Of a DNA stretch of 64,000 bases, positions 23,844 through 36,563 are shown one piece after another. Made by a program: the position numbers and the translations under genes. Source of the DNA: Hedera helix. Its lineage: Eukaryota > Streptophyta > Magnoliopsida > Apiales > Araliaceae. Location: NCBI GenBank assembly GCA_947179155.2, contig OX359275.1:40582898-40646897 (forward strand). Reading direction: 5' to 3'. Each line of letters starts with the position of its first letter. Position 1 is the first letter of the stretch. The notes beneath the pieces were generated by a model that was given only the letters and a program-made list of their open reading frames with translations, searched no databases and was not told where the DNA came from.

Positions 23844-25073
23844 TGGGTGTAAACCCCATCAGCGAAAGTAGTGTCACCCATTCTCTCTCATTTTACATGT
23901 TGTGCTAATTGCACTGAATTAGTTAAAGCTTGGATGATGTATGTTGAGAATCTTGTGGTTTGACAGTTAACTCAAGTTTTTATATACACTTATATTGGTT
24001 TTCCAAGAAATAATTTTTTTTCTTGATTGCTGTCTGCATTTTATATGGTGATGAGGTGTGGGTAGAAATCCTTTGAATAATTTGTGGTGTATGCTTGAAA
24101 ATAATGCAATTTGTTTTGATGTATTCATGTAGTAATAATGGATAATATCACCCAAGTTTTGACGTGTTTAGCTGAACCTTTACATGAAGGTTCAATTTGA
24201 ATTTGTGATATGCAATGATCCCAAAATGAGCAAACATGATGGATGATGGGAGCGGCTGTGGCAGTAATGATCCCAAAATGAGCAAACATGATGGATTGTG
24301 GTGGCGTGATATTAAAAATGAGAGTGAAAAAGTAATGACAAATTAGAAAAATTATGTAACCTAATAATTATAAAATAGAAATGTATTTTTAATTTTGGAA
24401 TAGATTAAAAAGAGAAATAGAAACCGAGGGAGTACTAGAGTAGTATGAAAGTTCTACCATTTTTTACAAATTTTTTTTTTACTATTCTAACCGTGTATTT
24501 TTGTGAACAATTGTTTGTACATAATTTGTGGCTCATAAAATTACTCCAAAAATAAATGGCCCTCGCACTTGAAATGCAGCTGCTAAAAATAAAAGGAAAA
24601 TGGTAGCTCGGACCCTATGCCAATTGAATGGGGATTTCAGACATGAATATATATTGGAAGATTTACAAAATCATATCCAAAAATAAAGTGACAAACAGTA
24701 ACAGATGTTTATATGTTTATATATATCCACGTCTTTCCTCTTTATCCGCATGGTTGTTTTAACTATTTCTCTTGCAGTCTAACTATTTCATTTGAATAAT
24801 TATAAATACACAATAATTAAATATTATATTATATTTATATCATTAAAAAGTAAAGTATGCTATTAAAATTCATGTCACCTCTCCACCTTCTGACATTTGA
24901 TTATTTTTGGTTCTCAATAACAAACCTTATTTATGAAATTTAAAATGAAAGAAAAAATTATGAGAAAAGAAATTATCTTATACATCTACAAAAAGCCCCA
25001 GTACGTAATCTTACAAAAATAACAAAGTCAAATTACAAACAGTGCAATACCAAAACATTATGCGATCCAGTAT
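23844..25073. other. CK2 3' flank, no gene seen
   Basis: 3' UTR and AT-rich spacer. No canonical AATAAA was fixed with confidence. A 31-bp direct repeat (AATGATCCCAAAATGAGCAA...) occurs at about 24,214 and 24,266. Confidence 0.5.
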
Positions 25074-25497
25074 TTGATTCACCAAGTTAATATATTCAAG
25101 CAAGTAAGTCTCTCATTCTCTCCAGACATAACAGAAATTTTGGCTGCTGTTAGAACTATTGTTTTTGCCCAAGAGTTTAGTTTAACTTCATTCATATTAG
25201 AAGGAGATTTTGCAAATATAATTAAATTTTTGAAATCCAACGAGACATCTCTATCATCTTTTGGTCATATTCTCAGCTCAGCAAAATCTACGATATTAGG
25301 TAGGAATATTAGTTTTTCTCACGTTGGTCGAATGGGTAATAAGGTAGCACATAATTTAGCTAAACATGCTAGACATGTTAGGGATTTTTCGGTATGGACG
25401 AATTTTTCTCCACACCTTACTCATATACTTTGTGCCGATTATGGTTGAGTTTCTTTTATAAAATTCAAGTTATTGTTTCTCCAAAAAAAAAAAAAAA
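25074..25497 (+). pseudogene. 5'-truncated LINE fragment: RNase H-like domain with poly(A) tail
   Basis: A frame of about 124 residues reads like the RNase H-like (RVT_3) domain at the end of plant L1 LINEs: EILAAVRTIVFAQEF, then FILEGDFANIIKFL (the usual EGDS/C acidic position), then HVGRMGNKVAHNLAKHAR, the common R..N..AH..A ending. A stop at 25,446 is followed by a short 3' UTR and 15 A residues (25,483-25,497), as in a LINE insertion. The 5' part is missing and I could not identify the target duplication. It could instead come from a host RNase H-like gene copied by a LINE. Confidence 0.6.
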
Positions 25498-25681
25498 CTA
25501 TACTATACTAGCGCATTCATCCACGTTAAAACAAGCCAGTTAAACCAAAACGAAGTAGAAGGTTAGTTGAAGATATTTGGAATTCGTTTATACATACGTA
25601 CATATAAACAAAATTGGGTGAGTCTATTAATCCATAAACCTTCAAGAAGCTGCCATCGAATTTGTTTGTATTCAGTTTTCA

Positions 25682-25687
<6 letters not shown>

Positions 25688-25714
<27 letters not shown>
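25688..25714. repeat. AT microsatellite
   Basis: Uninterrupted AT dinucleotides, directly left of the foldback-family fragment. Confidence 0.9.
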
Positions 25715-25718
<4 letters not shown>

Positions 25719-25729
25719 TTATGTAGGTA

Positions 25730-26003
25730 GAGGACGGTGAAATTTCAAAACGTCATCATTTTCTCGAGTAAGGTCTAGCATTCACCGTCCGTAGTATAAT
25801 ATTGTAGACGGTGAATGTATTATATGCACGATGAAGACATTTTGAATAATATCTCACATTCTCACTATAATACTGCGAATACCTAAATATTATACTGCAT
25901 ACGAGGGTTATATAAGCCGTCAGATTTTAGTTTAGATGACTGAAATCTGTTATAAAAATAATTTTATTTTTACAGCGTTGTCAATATATCGATCTTTTAT
26001 ATA
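25730..26003 (+). repeat. Fragment of the foldback repeat family of 31,260-36,563
   Basis: It shares the terminal sequence with the right arm of the larger element: ATACTGCG, ACGAGGGTTATATAAGCCGTCAGAT, ACTGAAATCTGTTATAA and the end TTTTTACAGCGTTGTCAATATATCGATC (compare 36,470-36,583). No left partner was found, so it is one arm or a remnant. It matters for defining the family ends. Confidence 0.6.
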
Positions 26004-28065
26004 TGTATTTATATATATTGATAATTTATACTTTTAACTATCTAGCTTCTATATCTTACCCGTCTTAAAAAAAGTTACCATGTGTGAAAGGTAGTTGCTT
26101 TATCATTCGTTATCTAAAATTTGTTCCAAGGACAATCCCAATATCTATTTTTGATACTACTAACAAAAGCAAGGTGAAGAAAGAGACGAATGGGAAAAAG
26201 AAAATTCTTAATGTCGCGTATAAATATTGGACATGGAGGAACTTTTATGTCATTTTCCACGTATTGGAGGAGCATGTACCAGTTCCACAAATTGTGAACA
26301 CTAAAATAAAAAAAAGACGCTTCATATTTTGCGCACTTCATTGTAAAATGATAACATCTTTAAAAACTTCTTTAAAATATTCAAATAGACGAGTCACATT
26401 AAAAAAATTATTTTTAACAGTGTTTTCAATTTTAATAATTAAATCTGCAATCTCATTCCCTCTCTTCAGAACTGGTAAGTTAATCTTACCTCTTCAAAAC
26501 ATTTATTTTTTTTGAAAGAATCAAAATTATATAAAAAATGTTAAAAATATTTATTTTACTTGATTGATTTGATAAAACTCATTTTAAAATTTAATATCAT
26601 TCATTTTTATATATTTTGTCTTAATTAAATTGAGGATACTGATAAAATATAAAATATTAAAATAACAAATAATACTCTTTAAATTATCACGTAAATTAAC
26701 AAATTTTAATTTTAATTTTTTTTTTTTTATTATTACTGTTGAAAATACTCTTACAATCTATTTTAATGCAAAATTAAATTGAATTTTAGACTGTAATTCA
26801 TTCATTCATTCCATATAAGAGTATGTATCTATCAGTGTTTACGGAAAATGAAAAGACCTTATGGACCCTACCCATAACTTGAGCCTATTCCTCCCCCGCA
26901 GACTGTCCTGCTGGATCCCTCAGCCTCAGGTCACTATCTTTATTTTCTTTTCTTTTTTGGCATCAAGGTCTCCTCCTCCTTCTCTCCCTAGAGCCCCGTT
27001 CCCATTTTTACGGTTTTATCCATACCAAAAATAAAAAATAAAAAACCATTTTGAGTTTCTATCGTTTAAATTTATAGAACCAATTTAATAAAATAAATAT
27101 TTTATCCGTTTTAATATATAAGACTATTATTAATTTTTTAAGGTCAACAACTTAAGTCTTAAGTTATGAAAAAAGGTCCAAAAAAGACGGATTTAATAAA
27201 CAGAGCGTGAAAAAAAAATAAACCTATAAACTTAATCAAATTGACTTTCAAATTTTGAACCGAGGCACTACTACTACCTTCGAAAATGAGAGTCTTTAAC
27301 TTTTATTCTTGTCCATTTTTTTGAATATTAAAATTCACATAGTTGACATTTCTAAATATATAGTTTTTGAAAACTAATATTTTTACATAAAAAATGTTGG
27401 TATATGTCTATAACGACGGTCTATTATATTTAAGTGTGTTTGATCAAAATTTTATCATTAAATTTATTTTTTATAACAAAAGCGATAATCAATTTTCAAA
27501 TGGAAAGACTCTATTGCATTGATATCTTATTGTATTGATTATTAGTTTTGTTAAACCATTTGAGTTACAACTAAATGATATTAAATGAACAGACTTTTAA
27601 AATATGTAGTGAATTTTTAAGTCAAACTTGGTCGGTATAAGACTCGATGAATCCAATACGCCCTCAATTTGAGATCCATATTAAGGAGGGAAAAATGAGA
27701 GTATTCAAAAACAAAGTAAAACTCCCTGAATTATGAGATTCATTTTTATTGGAGGGAAGGAGAATTTATTAATAAAATAATCCAGCTTGAATCGGTTAAA
27801 TGAAGGTCTAGTTGTTATCAATGAGCACCGATTAACCTAAAGCTCATCGTATGAATCAGTAGTCATACAGTTAATTATAGCATCCTTGGTGAACGGGACA
27901 TGGATGCATGGGCATGATGATCGATGATGGTGATGGATCGTTGTAAATGAGTGGCTAGGATGCAAAATTAGGCTTCTGAATTTTTTCTTATCCAATTTAT
28001 AATTACAAAGAGAAGAAAGCCTATGCTTTCGGTTTATTACCTTTTTGTCTTCTTCTCCCATATAA
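26004..28065. other. AT-rich spacer, no gene seen
   Basis: Very AT-rich with short open frames only; none has a recognisable domain. One 143-codon frame at 26,084-26,515 has low-complexity, Lys/Ile/Phe-rich translation typical of chance. Confidence 0.5.
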
Positions 28066-28400
28066 GGCCATCTCCAACAGATGGACTATATTTAGTCCAT
28101 ATAATATCATCAAATGTCCTTTAGTCTTCCACCATTCCAGCAGATGGACTATCCCATGGACTATAATATAAAAAGATTAAAATAATTAATAAATTTAATA
28201 AAACTCCTATTATCTTTCTACGTTTCTATTTAAATACTATTATATTTATAGTCCATGGACTATCCAATTCCTAGATATAGTCTTTTGAGGATTTTAAATA
28301 TAGTCTTGGACTAAATTTAGTCCATTTGCTGGAGGAGAAAAAGGAATCCTAGACTATATTTAGCCTAGGAACTCAACAAAAACCATTGTTGGAGATGCTC
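28066..28400. mobile_element. Tourist-like MITE (PIF/Harbinger type)
   Basis: 335 bp flanked by TAA on both sides (28,063-28,065 and 28,401-28,403), the 3-bp target duplication of PIF/Harbinger elements. Terminal inverted repeats: GGCCATCTCCAACA at the left and, reading inward from the right, GAGCATCTCCAACA. Inside, the palindromic motif TGGACTATATTTAGTCCA and related pieces recur. No coding capacity; it would need a transposase in trans. Confidence 0.8.
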
Positions 28401-28469
28401 TAAAATACCACCTATCCTACCAGTACAGTCCGATTCCCTCCCTCCCGAGTTCAAATCTTCTGTTATATG

Positions 28470-28474
28470 TCTCC

Positions 28475-28517
<43 letters not shown>
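28470..28517. repeat. AT then GT microsatellite
   Basis: Compound (AT)n(GT)n run in spacer DNA. Confidence 0.9.
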
Positions 28518-28518
<1 letters not shown>

Positions 28519-28688
28519 GCTATATTTTTCATAATAGAGAACTGTTACAGAGACATATAAAGGAAAATTTCATATCCTCCCTCTCTCGGACTTAAATCTC
28601 TTGCTACTGTTATCTGTTTCATGTCTCTTGCATATATATGGAACATATATATAAAAGTTTATATCTATAATATATAAATACAAACTCT

Positions 28689-28716
<28 letters not shown>
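28689..28716. repeat. 28-base cytosine homopolymer
   Basis: An uninterrupted run of 28 C on the + strand in AT-rich DNA. The true length may be uncertain because such runs are error-prone in sequencing. Confidence 0.85.
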
Positions 28717-28719
<3 letters not shown>

Positions 28720-31259
28720 CAGAGCCCCATTTTAAAAGACTTTTATTTTGAAAATGAGACATTGTCAAATTTCTACAATTTAACTTTCTAGCAATATTGA
28801 CTTTATTAAATGAAAGTTAAGATTAAAGTATGTCACAATTTATTTATTTCTGAAAATGGGGCTTTCAAAAAAGAAAAAGAAAAAAAAGAAAGGGTACTTT
28901 CATGTATTATAGGTAGAAGAACAAAAGGAGAAAAATGAAATTCTTATTTTTGAGATCATGTAGAGGGAAGATTATTTTTCCCCCCATATCTGATTTGGAC
29001 ATTAGTGCTAAAGAAAATGTGATATTGTTAGAGCGATTAAGTACTCACTTCATTTTAATAGGACTTGCGTGTTGTGTGGTAAATAGGTTTTAACTAACCT
29101 GTAATTGTAACTATAACAATTATGCATGGCTTGAGGATGTCATTTGTCAAATTAAACGTACATCATATAATTGCTGCAGTTATGTATGAGAGATGGCTTC
29201 AAGGAGCTAGCTAGCTAGGTACAATTATGCATGGCTTGAAGTTATCATTTGCCAAAGATAGATTAAGGACATTATCTTAAAATATTTGTTGTTTAAATGG
29301 TCGAACATACTTTGGATTCTTCAGCTAATTTTATATCAAATTATTTTTTTAAATAAAGTTTTAATTGATTAAGCTTTGGAGTAAGTATTAAAATAGAGTT
29401 AAGAAGCAATCGCCAGCAGTAATCATGTAATAATCACGAGTCCGTGATTAAAATATAAAGCATATGCAAATTTCTATAAGATCCTAAATCTTAGACAAAC
29501 ATATATAATTAAGCAATTAGTTAGTGACACATCAAATCAACAATGTACATGCACGCATCTCCAGTGGATAAATTGGGTAAACAGTTGAGCGACCAAAGCT
29601 TAATTTATGCAATAGACTCCATAACCAAGAAAAGATTTTCCAAATTAACTTGGCATTCACTAATTAACAAGAACGTTCCAAACGAGGACAGTTAAATTAA
29701 ACGTCACATGCGAATAACCCAAATTATGGTCCAAAATGCTTCCTTGTCTCCCTTGTAATTGCGTTTCTTAAGTATATATAATTACTACTAATATTGGATC
29801 GATCTGCTAGCTAGAGCACATCTAGCAATGACCATGTTTATGGTGTGTGTGTGTGTATATATAGCTGAGTTAGGCACAGTATGTATTTGCACGATATGCA
29901 TGTATGCGCATCATCGGATCCCAAGTCATATGAGTATATATAATTGTGGACATTTAATAATATTGCAATTTAATTCCGCGCATGATTTTGTATAAAATCA
30001 TTTCCCCATCAACAATTGACTTGTATAAGTAATATATAGATGGATTGGTATGAATTCAAAAACAAATAATAGATCGATTCAAGATTGAACTTGGCTAAAC
30101 TTATGCATGCATGCAAGAACATGCGGGCACAATATATCATAGTACTAGTAATTAATTTCTCAGCAAATTTAATCAAATGTATGTATTTGCTCCACCACGA
30201 GTCATGATATGATCGATATGTACACATACAGCCACATTGAGAGAGAGAGATCTAGAGAGTCTCAGAGGGGAATGGGCAAATTAATTAAGGGCACATATGA
30301 TGAAAGACAAGGTGCATAATCTTGTGGATACGGCCGAGCCACGGAGCCAGGGCCGCACCCTAGTGTCGGACGCTTTGCGTTCAAAAACAAGACAAAACAC
30401 GAAAAACAAGGTGAGAGAAACTAATGACAGTACTCCGCCTTTACCATCCATTACGTTTATACCAAATCTACTCTAATATCTATCCATCTAGATGTGTCTT
30501 GTCTCCACTTTTTCTCTCCTCCCTGCAAAACCCTACAACATTCATAGTTCGTGTATATATATATATATATATAATTTTCTCGTTTGCATAATTGCATCCA
30601 AAGAAAAAGGATAGATAACTGAAAAACGCAAATATTATTTTCTTGTTTATATGTTTGATTTTTTTACATGCGTACATTATAACTTGGAACGAAATTAGTT
30701 CATTAATAATCAAGGATACTACTGTAAGTTTGAGGTCGTTACAGTCGTACTAACTACTAAGTGGTCAACCGATATCTATTTAATATATATAAATGAAGGA
30801 TTAAAATCCCATCGACATGCAATAAAAAGGAAACAATGGTCTGTTCGGAGTGGTTTAAATATTCTTATTTTATTCCATTTTCTAATCCTCCTCGACCAAA
30901 AAATCAAGTCTAGGTGGGTCAAATTTGAAGATCTCCTTAATATGACAGCACAAGTCAGGTCGACGCTGTCCAACTCATGTCACCCTAATTTATTTTCTAC
31001 AAGCACCATCTTATATCTATGTATGAACATAGTATGTTCTCCATAAACATAATATAGATATAAATACTATCCTGAGTCAAAATATAATTTATTATTTAAA
31101 AAAAATTAATATGTAATGTTTTCAAAAATTGATGTGATCCAGTTTTTTAAATAAAAGAAACTCTTTATTTAGTAGTATGTATAATTTTCATAACAGTAAT
31201 ATAAAATTAAATTAATTTATATTAATTTTAAATTTCAAAATACTTTAATATGACTTCAT
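28717..31259. other. Spacer, no gene seen
   Basis: Only short chance frames. A 36-bp direct repeat containing CAATTATGCATGGCTTGA lies at about 29,117 and 29,221. A small GC-richer island lies at about 30,325-30,385 (GGCCGAGCCACGGAGCCAGG). AT microsatellite at about 30,553-30,573. Confidence 0.5.
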
Positions 31260-34200
31260 CAAAATTAATTAATTGACAACGTTGTAAAAATAAAACTATC
31301 TTAACAACAGATCTCAGCCGTCTAGGTTGAGATTTGACGGTTTAGATGACCCTCGTTCACTGTATAATTTTCAAGTATTCACAGTACTTTACTGTAGACA
31401 GTATTAAACATTCAAAATATCACCAACATCCAAATGAATAAACTCATCATCTTTAGCGAACGATGAAAATTGCAAAAATGTCATTCACAATATTAAATGC
31501 TAGAGTTTTATATTCACCGTTCGCAGTATTAAACTGTGGACGATATGAATTTTTGGTTTTTCTCCAAATTACGTCATTTTTTGTTTTTTTTTTCATACGC
31601 AGTATTATACTGCGAACGATATAAATTTTTGATTTTTCCTCAAACTGCGTCATTTTTGGCTTTCTTTCATCCACAGTATTAAACTGCGGACAATATGAAT
31701 TTTTGACTTTCCCGCAAACTGCGTCGTTTTTGGCTTTTCCCCGTCCGCACAATATGAATTTTTAACTTTCCTTAGTAGTAAATTGTGGATGACTTTATTA
31801 CTCTTTTTCTATATGGACACTATTTCTCTTTTGATTTTGACGAGAGAAAATATGCATACAATCGATGAAGTAAGGGTAGAGGAGGAAAGAGTTGTGAGAG
31901 AAATGAAAAAGATGCTCACGTTCAAATGGAGGAAAAGATAATGTTTCTAAGGAGTTGGGACAAATGCATCAAATCTTTATATTTAGTTTTCTCTAATATT
32001 TCAACGCTATAAATTAATTTCTTACTAATTAAATTCATTTATAAATAATGTTGTATGTGGGTGAAAATAGTCACCCATAAGATTTTTTGGCTTTCCCCCG
32101 TCTGTATTATTAAACTGTGGACGATATGAATTTTTGATTTTTTTTCAAACTGCGTCATTTTGGCTTTCCATCGTCCGCAGTATTAAACTGCGGACGATAT
32201 GAATTTTTGACTTTTTCCATGTCGTTTTTGGCTTCTCCCAATCTGCAGTTTAATAATGCGGACGCTAGGATGACTTTATTCTCTAAAAATGACTTACTTT
32301 CTCTCTTTCTTCATATGGACAATACTTCTCTTCATTTATAATAACATCAAAACCTGGAGATGATTAATCAAACTAATCTTTCTCTCTCTATATATGGACA
32401 ATTGGAATATCACATTCTTTGCGTTAGTTGGGTTTGGGGAAAATTTTAAAACAAAAAAAAGACAAAGTAGACATTCGCAGTTTAATACTGCGAAGCCTTG
32501 TGTTGCGTTAATTGGGTTTGGAGGAAATTTAAAAATAAGGCATCCACAGTTTAATATTGCGGAGTTTATAAAACTTTAAAAAAAATTATGTACTCTTTCT
32601 TCCGCTGTTTAGACCCGCTTGAGATTTTCTTCACAGCAATTGGGATATCTAGGTCTGTAAGGTATCCCTTGTAAACGCAGCCAAAATAAAAAAAAAAGAA
32701 GCAATTTTGTTAAGTAAATCTATCACTTTCAAATAGCACTGCATACATCTTAACTTTTTTTTATCATAATATATGTGGTTCTAGTGATCATAACTTATTC
32801 ATCTATACTAAGCATATTAATAGAATGATGATATTGCATAAATAAAAATTTGGATTATTCACCCACAGTCAACATTATGTGTAAATGAATTTAATTTGTA
32901 AGAAATTAATTTATAGCGTTAAAATATTGAAGAGAACTAAATATAAAGATTTGATGCATCTACCCTAACTCCTCAGAAGCATTCTCTCTTCTCCTCCATT
33001 TGATCTTGAGCATCTTTTTATTTTTCATTTCTTTCACCACTCTTTCCTCCTTTATCCTAACTTCATCGATTATGTATACATCTTTCCTCGTCAAAATTTG
33101 AAGAAAAGTAGTGTCCATATAAAGAGAGTAATAAAGTCATCCACAGTTTAATACTTGATCAGCCAAAAATCGTACGGATGGGGGAATGCTAAAAACAGCC
33201 AAAAATTCATATCGTCCATAGTTGCGGACGGGAGAAAGCCAAAAACGACGCAGTTTGGGGGAAAGTCAAAAATTCATATCATCCACAGTTTAATACTGTG
33301 ACGCCCCCAAATCTGGGCCCACACAGCCCAAACTTGAGTCGTCAAAATACTACAACAAAATTATTACAACAAAGCACAACGTACAACAATACAGTGTATA
33401 ATAATACACAACTAAGTCTTCACTATTATTGCCACACTATTTTACAAAACGTGAAAACTATGATAACTATTCCTCGAACCCTCACTCCATTCCCCGGCTA
33501 GACCCTGTTATGTTTTCATCTCCTGTTGAAAAACAATGGAACAAAAGAAAGGGTGAGCTCAAATAGCCCAGTAAAGAATATCATGACTAAGATAATGACG
33601 AATAAATTATCATTAGTCTTCAACAGTTGAGTTCTTGATAGAATACAATAGACTACAAGGTTTATATCAAAAACTGCAGTTAAATTCTTAAACAACGTTC
33701 AGATCAATAATAGCAGCGGAATGAGTAATCTATTAGAAGAATAATGCAGACTATAATGTCCACTCGGTTCTCTTTTTAGGAAAAACATCATCAACTTTTA
33801 TCATCTGAAATATCATTAGTCAAGATAATACAAATTCACAGTTCCTGATCATAATCATGCAGATCAACAGTTCATCTTTGCACTACGGGCCAAAGACATT
33901 CAATATAACACCAACGGTCATGATTATACCAGATTCAGCCTTTGGTCATAATCATACCAAACAACAGTTCATCTTTGCACTACGGGCCAAAGAGAACATT
34001 CACCACGTGCCATAAAAGACACCGAACAGATGTATCGCCTTTAACCTATTATATCGCCTTTAACCTATCATCTGTTCAACAAATATATCACATCTGTGCC
34101 CCCGGCCACAGATATTCACAACAGCTTGATTTTTGGATGATTAGAATGATATAAATGATGAACAGAAGAAATAGGATAACAATAAGTATCGGAAGTTTAC

Positions 34201-36563
34201 TTTGTACAGATTCAAATAATGTCCAAATTGTCAACATGATGTGGAGTGAAATTTAAAAATGATATTCAAGATCCACAGTTCAGAATAACGGTTACAATTC
34301 AATAGAAAGGTTCACGTAAATAGGAAGGTTCAGTTGAAATAATGAAGTTCAACTATTATGGAACATATAATATTTTCAGGAATTATAGAAGCAATAGTTC
34401 CATAATAAATTTCGATTTAGGAGTATGAAAGAAAATAATATCCCTTACCGTAGCAGGTTTGATTAACAAAAGGTGAAGGAAATTAATACAAAGGGTTATT
34501 CACCAACAGGCGGCAATCCGCTCCGTAAGGTTATTCCCACAATATAATAGAATTTGAGTACAAAGAGTTATTCACCAAACAGGCGGCAATCCGCTCCGTA
34601 AGGTTATTCTCAGAGATTAATAATGAATGAATACGAAAGGTTATTCACCAACAGGCGGCAATCCGCTCCGTAAGGTTATTCCCACAATTTAATAGAATTT
34701 GAGTACAAAGAGTTATTCACCAAACATGCGGCAATCCGCTCCGTAAGGTTATTCTCAGAGATTAATAATGAATGAATACGAAAGGTTATTCACCAACAGG
34801 CGGCAATCCGCTCCGTAAGGTTATTCCCACAATTTAATACATGGAAATAAAAGGCACGTCTTATGAGTAAGGAAGAAACAATATTATTATCGAGAATCAA
34901 ATAATGATAATCCCTTACCATAGTATGTTTGAATAATGGAAGATGAAAAAGATGGTATCCCTTACCGTAACACGTGACTGGATATTGATTTAAATGAGGT
35001 TGATTAACTTGAACAGTACACGTATATTTATAGATCTTCACAAATACTCAAGATGACTTAAGCACACTTAGAGAGAACTTTCACAAGAAGTATTTAGAGA
35101 GAGAAAGAAAGAACAAGTAAGGAAGTTTATGAAAAATCCTTAAGTTAAGGCTTCTATTTATAGCCAAAAATCTTATCATTCATTTAATCTAAACCATTCT
35201 TTTAAAGATCATCTTTTAATCTACACCATCCATTTCAAATATTATATTATCTTTAATCTACACCATTCATTTCATATCACCTAATAATCACCTAACTTTA
35301 TATTATAAACAAATCAATTTAATTATTCAACAATAATTCACACTTTAATCTACACCATTCATTTCATATCACCTAATAATCACCTAACTTTATATTATAA
35401 ACAAATCAATTCAATTATTCAACAATAATTCACACTTTAATCTACACCATTCATTTCATATCACCTAATAATCACCTAACTTTATATTATAAACAAATAA
35501 CTTTATCAATTCAATTATTATGACTAATTGTTATAAATACAGTATAGTTAGCTCTTAGATATCAAGTCAATAAATTAATGAAATACAACTGTTTAAATAA
35601 CATCATAATAGAGATAACAATAATGTAAAATAAAGCATACGTTACTGTGTAATGACAATTATTGATTCAATAATGTGAATTACTGTGCATATGTTACTGT
35701 GACAATTATTAGGTTCAATAATTTTAAAAACAGTGCAACAACAATTATTGACTCAATGATATAAAATACAGTGTAATGACAATTATTAAATCAATAATGC
35801 AAAATACTGTGTAACAACAATTATTGAATTGATAATATAAAATATTATGCAGTGACAATTATCGATGAAATGATGCGTAACAGTTACGGTGTCAATTATC
35901 AGACCAATAATATGAGACACTATGCAATACCGTGTGTTACTGTAGAGTACCGTGTGCTACAGAAAATACCATAAACTACCGTATGCTACTATTCTTTTAT
36001 CACCGGTATTTTAACAGTTCCGTTGACTATTTTTATTTAAAAAGGTTACTTCTGTCGTTTTCTATATCCGACAAATATTCCGTTGTGGGGTCCACCAATA
36101 ATTTATTAATTCGGCGCCGTCGTACGGCACGAATATTCCCCGACCAAACGAATATTCCCCGACAAAGCGAATATTGTCCGACAAAATAAAATTTGCACAT
36201 AACATCCTTAACTTTCAATTTTGTTAATTTAACCACTTACTGTTTCAAAAAAATATATATATGAAGAAAAATTAAATTTTGTATTTCATAAAATTCGGGG
36301 TCTTACAAATACTGTGGATGATGAATATAAAATTTTAGCGTTTAATATTGCGGATGATATTTTCGCAATTTTCATCGTCCGCAGTATTATACTGTGGACG
36401 ATGAATTTATTCATTTAGATGTCGGGGGAATTTTGGACATTTAATACTGTCCGCGATATAATACTGCGGATACCTGAAAATTATACTGTAAACGAGTGTC
36501 ATTTAAACCGTCAGATCTCAGCCTAAACAACTGAGATATATTATAAGAATAGTTCTATTTTTA
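31260..36563. mobile_element. Foldback-type element with long inverted arms, split by a solo LTR
   Basis: The left arm (about 31,260-32,070) and right arm (about 32,853-33,296 plus 36,308-36,563) are long imperfect inverted repeats. The outer ends match (GACAACGTTGTAAAAATA at left; the complement of TATTTTTATAACGTTATC near 36,546-36,563 at right), followed by CTCAGCC/CAACTGAG blocks and a TCATCGTCCGCAGTATTA motif. Inner portions also pair (left ~31,809-32,070; right ~32,853-33,130). Arrays of an ~80-bp unit with CGTCCGCAGTATTAAACTGC and TATGAATTTTTGACTTTCC fill the arms. Without the LTR it would be about 2.3 kb. No transposase is visible. Long-arm MULE or other foldback DNA transposon; superfamily unresolved because I could not fix a target duplication. 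Confidence 0.75.
33297..36307 (-). mobile_element. Solo LTR of the Tekay-like family, with 5-bp target duplication
   Basis: 3,011 bases, TGTAAGACCCCG...GGGCGTCACA on the - strand, flanked by AATAC on both sides (33,292-33,296 and 36,308-36,312), the 5-bp duplication expected for a gypsy integrase. No internal region, PBS or PPT adjoins it, so it is a solo LTR left by LTR-LTR recombination. It is nearly identical to the 5' LTR at 7,280-10,277, including both subrepeat arrays. It is inserted in the right arm of the foldback element. Confidence 0.95.

Noticed and set aside
26084..26515. 143-codon + strand frame
   Set aside because: AT-rich, low complexity, no motif, no splice or promoter context.
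30325..30385. GC-rich patch GGCCGAGCCACGGAGCCAGG, considered as a miR160-type sequence
   Set aside because: It does not match the miR160 sequence as I remember it and no foldback precursor is visible.
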